Below, in pieces: positions 61,941-64,000 of a DNA stretch of 64,000 nucleotides. Origin of the DNA: Streptomyces diastatochromogenes (lineage in GTDB: Bacteria > Actinomycetota > Actinomycetes > Streptomycetales > Streptomycetaceae); contig NZ_MCGQ01000027.1 of the NCBI RefSeq assembly GCF_002242805.1, positions 113,079-177,078 of the forward strand. Reading direction: 5' to 3'. A program made the position numbers and the translations under genes. The notes beneath the pieces are model-generated. The model had not been told where the DNA came from and did not search any database. It saw only the letters and a list, made by a program, of their open reading frames with translations. The first letter of the stretch is position 1; every line of letters begins with the position of its first letter.

Positions 61941-62004
61941 GTCTCCCATTCGGGTCGGGGGGTGTGGAACCTGCGTCAAAAAGGGGTGCGTCCAACAGGC
62001 ACGC

Positions 62005-62247
62005 TCACAGCAGGAAGTCGGCGTCGCCCTCCTTCACTCCGGTCAGGAAGCTCGACATCTCGTGGGACGTGAACACCAGCGCCGGACCGTCGGGGTCGGT
62101 GGACTGGCGTACGGCGACCCGTCCGTCGGCGAGCCTCTTCACTTCCACGCAGGCGCCGCCGGCGTCGTCGCTCCACGGCTTGGTCCAGCCGCGGGCGCCC
62201 AGCTGCCGGGCCGGCATGCCGTTGTGTATGGGAGGGTGCACGGTCAC
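62005..62247 (-). CDS. DUF397 protein
   Basis: 80 aa from GTG 62247, overlapping the stop of the upstream XRE gene (GTGA). DUF397 core: WTKPWSDDAGGACVEVKRLADGRVAVRQSTDPDGPALVFTSHEMSSFLTGVKEGDADFL. DUF397 proteins are small acidic partners of the neighbouring XRE/DUF5753 regulator; in some Streptomyces pairs they behave as antagonists of that regulator, affecting development and antibiotic production (BldB/WhiJ-related systems). Confidence 0.92.
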   Translation of the reverse strand: MTVHPPIHNGMPARQLGARGWTKPWSDDAGGACVEVKRLADGRVAVRQSTDPDGPALVFTSHEMSSFLTGVKEGDADFLL

Positions 62248-63119
62248 AGCTCCTTGCGCATCGCACCGAGCAGGGTCTCGGTCTTTCTGGCGGGCGCCGC
62301 CTGGGCGCCCAGCCGGTCCAGGGCCTCGCGGTACACCACGACGTCGTCGCACTTGTCCAGGTAGACGGCGCCCACCAAGCCGTTGAGGTAGACGATGTCG
62401 GGCAGTTCGCGGGCCCGGAACCGGAAGAGGTGGTACGCGCCCGCCCGCATCGCCGGGTGCGGACCGTTGGCGAACGGCATGAGCTGCAGGGTGACATGGG
62501 GCAGCCGGTTGACCTCGATGAGATGGCCGATCTGGGCGCGCATCACCTCGGGCCCGCCGACCGGCCAGCGCAGCACGGTCTCGTCCATGACGACCCACAG
62601 CCGTGGCGGCCCCTGCCGGGCCAGCAGCTCCTGGCGGCGCATGCGCAGCGCGACCCGGCGTTCGGTGGCCTCGGCCGAGGCATGCGGATTGCCGGCGCTC
62701 AGCAGGGCGCGCGCGTAGTCCTCGGTCTGCAGCAGGCCGTGCACGAACTGGTTCTCGTACGCCCGGATCTGCAGTGCCGCCTGCTCCAGGCTGAGATAGG
62801 CGGCGAACCAGTCGGGCATGACATCGCGGTAGGTGTGCCACCAGCCGCGCTTGTTGGCCTCCCGCACCGACTGCAGGAAGGTGTCGATCTCCTGCCGGTC
62901 CGTCACGCCGTAGACCTGGAGGAGCTTCTCGGCGTCCGCGAGGCGCAGCCGGGCGACCTTGGCGGCCTCCATACGGCGGATGGTGGAGTGGCTGACGCCG
63001 ATGGCCTCGCCCGCCTGCTCATAGGTCAGGCCGGCCCGGGTCCGCAGCTCCTCCAGCTGTCTGCCGAGGATCATGCGCAGAACGGAAGGGGCGCCGCCCC
63101 AGTCGGTCTCCGCGGTCAC
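62244..63119 (-). CDS. XRE-family HTH regulator with DUF5753 (WhiJ-like)
   Basis: 291 aa from GTG 63119 with TGAGGGG six bases upstream (GTG 63125 is too close to that site). HTH at about 12-70 (LGRQLEELRTRAGLTYEQAGEAIGVSHSTIRRMEAAKVARL), then DUF5753 (LEQAALQIRAYENQFVHGLLQTEDYARALL, RQELLARQGPPRLWVVMDETVLRWPVGG, LPHVTLQLMPFANGPHPAM, VYLDKCDDV). Forms a module with the overlapping DUF397 gene and the divergent HATPase gene; WhiJ-type regulators control development. Confidence 0.93.
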   Translation of the reverse strand: MTAETDWGGAPSVLRMILGRQLEELRTRAGLTYEQAGEAIGVSHSTIRRMEAAKVARLRLADAEKLLQVYGVTDRQEIDTFLQSVREANKRGWWHTYRDVMPDWFAAYLSLEQAALQIRAYENQFVHGLLQTEDYARALLSAGNPHASAEATERRVALRMRRQELLARQGPPRLWVVMDETVLRWPVGGPEVMRAQIGHLIEVNRLPHVTLQLMPFANGPHPAMRAGAYHLFRFRARELPDIVYLNGLVGAVYLDKCDDVVVYREALDRLGAQAAPARKTETLLGAMRKEL

Positions 63120-63189
63120 GCCCACCCCCTCACACGGGTTTCAGGGTCACCGTCTCACGCGATCGCCCGCACCCACCCATTCGATCACT

Positions 63190-63206
63190 TGCTGCCGGAA
63201 GCAGCA
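63190..63206. promoter_or_regulatory. Dyad and TTGC cluster in the 319-bp divergent gap 63120-63438
   Basis: TGCTGC-CGGAA-GCAGCA at 63190-63206, followed by several TTGC/GCAA elements (CTTGCTGGTTGC, GCAATTTTCAACTTGC) up to about 63253 in a locally AT-rich stretch. This is the likely promoter/operator region for the divergent XRE and HATPase genes. No gene is seen in the gap. Confidence 0.4.
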
Positions 63207-63438
63207 TGCACTTGGCTTCCTGCAATTTTCAACTTGCTGGTTGCGAGCGGTTGTTGGCGGGTGACACAGTGGACTCACTGCTCCGGCTGACCGAAGGAGC
63301 GGGCGCCGCAGTCCAGTTGGGGGAGACCGGGCTGCACCACGGCCTCATGGGAGGCGGTGTGTCGTCCGATCCCCGAGCGGCCGGCCCTCCGACACCGACA
63401 CCCCCCACGACACGAGGCCGGACGAAAGGCGTACGGCG

Positions 63439-64000
63439 ATGACTCCGCCCTCCTCCCTCCCCCAACCGCTCCACCGGCTGCCCGAGGACCGGATCCCCGG
63501 CCGGCCGCCCGCACCCCCGTCCCCCCTGCGGCTGCCTCCGATCGGCGTTCCGGTCCGCATCCCGGCCGCCATGGAGCCCGCTCACCGGCCCGCGGAGGCG
63601 GCCGGCACCTCCAGACCACCCGGAGGCGAGCACCCGGGTCGACTCCCTGGGCCCGAGGGCCCCGACCCGCTCGCCTCCGGGGCCGCGGCTCCCGGCCCCA
63701 CAGCCGCCTTCGAACTGCCGGCCCTGCCGGCGGCGGTCGGCACGGCCCGCCGTGTGCTGCGGGACCTGCTGACCGCCTGGGGAGTCGCCGAGCCCGCCCG
63801 GGACGACGCGGTCCTCGTCGTCTCGGAGCTGGTCACCAACGCGCTGGTGCACGCGGCCGGCGAACGGATCGTGTGCCGGGTGCGCAGCACCGCGGACCGG
63901 GTGCGGCTCGAGGTCGAGGACCAGAACCGCGGTTCCGCCCGCCCGGTCCCGCGCCGGTCCGGGCCGGACGACCAGAACGGACGCGGGCTCTTCCTGGTCG
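63439..64000 (+). CDS. ATP-binding (HATPase, RsbW/SpoIIAB-like) protein, 3' end outside window
   Basis: 187 codons are visible. GAAAGG lies nine bases before ATG 63439. Residues 1-95 are Pro/Ala-rich and unstructured, unusual for this family; from about 95 the HATPase_c_2 domain follows: ALPAAVGTARRVLRDLLTAWGV, the N-box VLVVSELVTNALVHA, the VEDQNRG segment in the G1 position and NGRGLFLV. Such stand-alone ATPases act as anti-sigma factor kinases and in Streptomyces commonly lie divergent from XRE/DUF397 pairs. The G1 box reads EDQNRG rather than DxGxG, a slight divergence. Confidence 0.88.
   Translation, partial: MTPPSSLPQPLHRLPEDRIPGRPPAPPSPLRLPPIGVPVRIPAAMEPAHRPAEAAGTSRPPGGEHPGRLPGPEGPDPLASGAAAPGPTAAFELPALPAAVGTARRVLRDLLTAWGVAEPARDDAVLVVSELVTNALVHAAGERIVCRVRSTADRVRLEVEDQNRGSARPVPRRSGPDDQNGRGLFLV

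Overview
The window is chromosomal DNA of a Streptomyces or a very close actinomycete. GC content is very high throughout, GTG starts and 4-bp ATGA/GTGA overlaps are common, and several families are characteristic of the genus: a chaplin, a conservon (cvn) with linked P450s, a DUF5753 HTH regulator paired with a DUF397 protein, an HbpS heme sensor with a FurS/KatG pair, and a chitinase with DasR-type sites. I saw no tRNA, rRNA, CRISPR array, insertion sequence, prophage or recognisable phage-defence island.

Layout. 1-2349: start of a class A beta-lactamase, divergent from a LysR regulator coupled to a penicillin-recognising protein (the blaL-blaA-blaB pattern described in S. cacaoi). 2503-7760: a dormancy/hypoxia-type group with a cNMP-binding protein, an Rv1733c-like membrane protein, phosphoketolase and two universal stress proteins. 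7875-13272: an oxidative/heme-stress locus (SenR-like regulator, a SenS-like kinase broken by a short palindromic repeat at its H-box, HbpS-like protein, catalase-peroxidase KatG, Fur repressor). 13424-25545: mixed secreted proteins and enzymes (TIM-barrel protein, GNAT, acyltransferase, chaplin, beta-helix protein, ricin-lectin protein, IMPase-like protein, FAD monooxygenase, a TetR-operator-controlled SDR, a beta-hydroxyacid-dehydrogenase-like protein). 25650-30617: a five-gene operon of a complete ABC importer with a benzoylformate-decarboxylase-like ThDP enzyme inside it. 30663-35150: lipoprotein, large BNR-type propeller protein, CelD-like acyltransferase. 35453-38901: XRE regulator divergent from an SDR-SDR-tautomerase-thioesterase operon. 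39112-43962: polysaccharide-degradation block (GH31, GH18 chitinase, PL7 alginate lyase), with DasR-like sites before the chitinase. 44058-51462: secreted proteins, pyruvate carboxylase, PQQ-type sugar dehydrogenase, rhomboid-like membrane protein. 51951-56618: a conservon with CvnA, CvnB and CvnC but no CvnD GTPase, followed directly by a CYP157-like P450 lacking EXXR and a CYP154-like P450. 56620-60745: aldo/keto reductase behind a MerR-type promoter, SpoIIE-type phosphatase, glycerophosphodiesterase, small secreted protein. 60934-64000: methyltransferase, DUF397 and XRE proteins, and a divergent HATPase cut by the window end.

Most notable signals: (i) the senS-like kinase destroyed exactly at its phospho-acceptor site while its partner genes look intact; (ii) the CvnD-less conservon fused to a CYP157/CYP154 pair; (iii) two AAACCGATCGGTTT operators placed within one promoter without a TetR gene nearby; (iv) a 19-bp-spacer MerR-type promoter without a MerR gene nearby; (v) the ThDP decarboxylase embedded in an ABC importer operon; (vi) an IMPase-like protein lacking two metal-ligand aspartates. 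All functional calls rest on reading motifs by eye; no database search was run.
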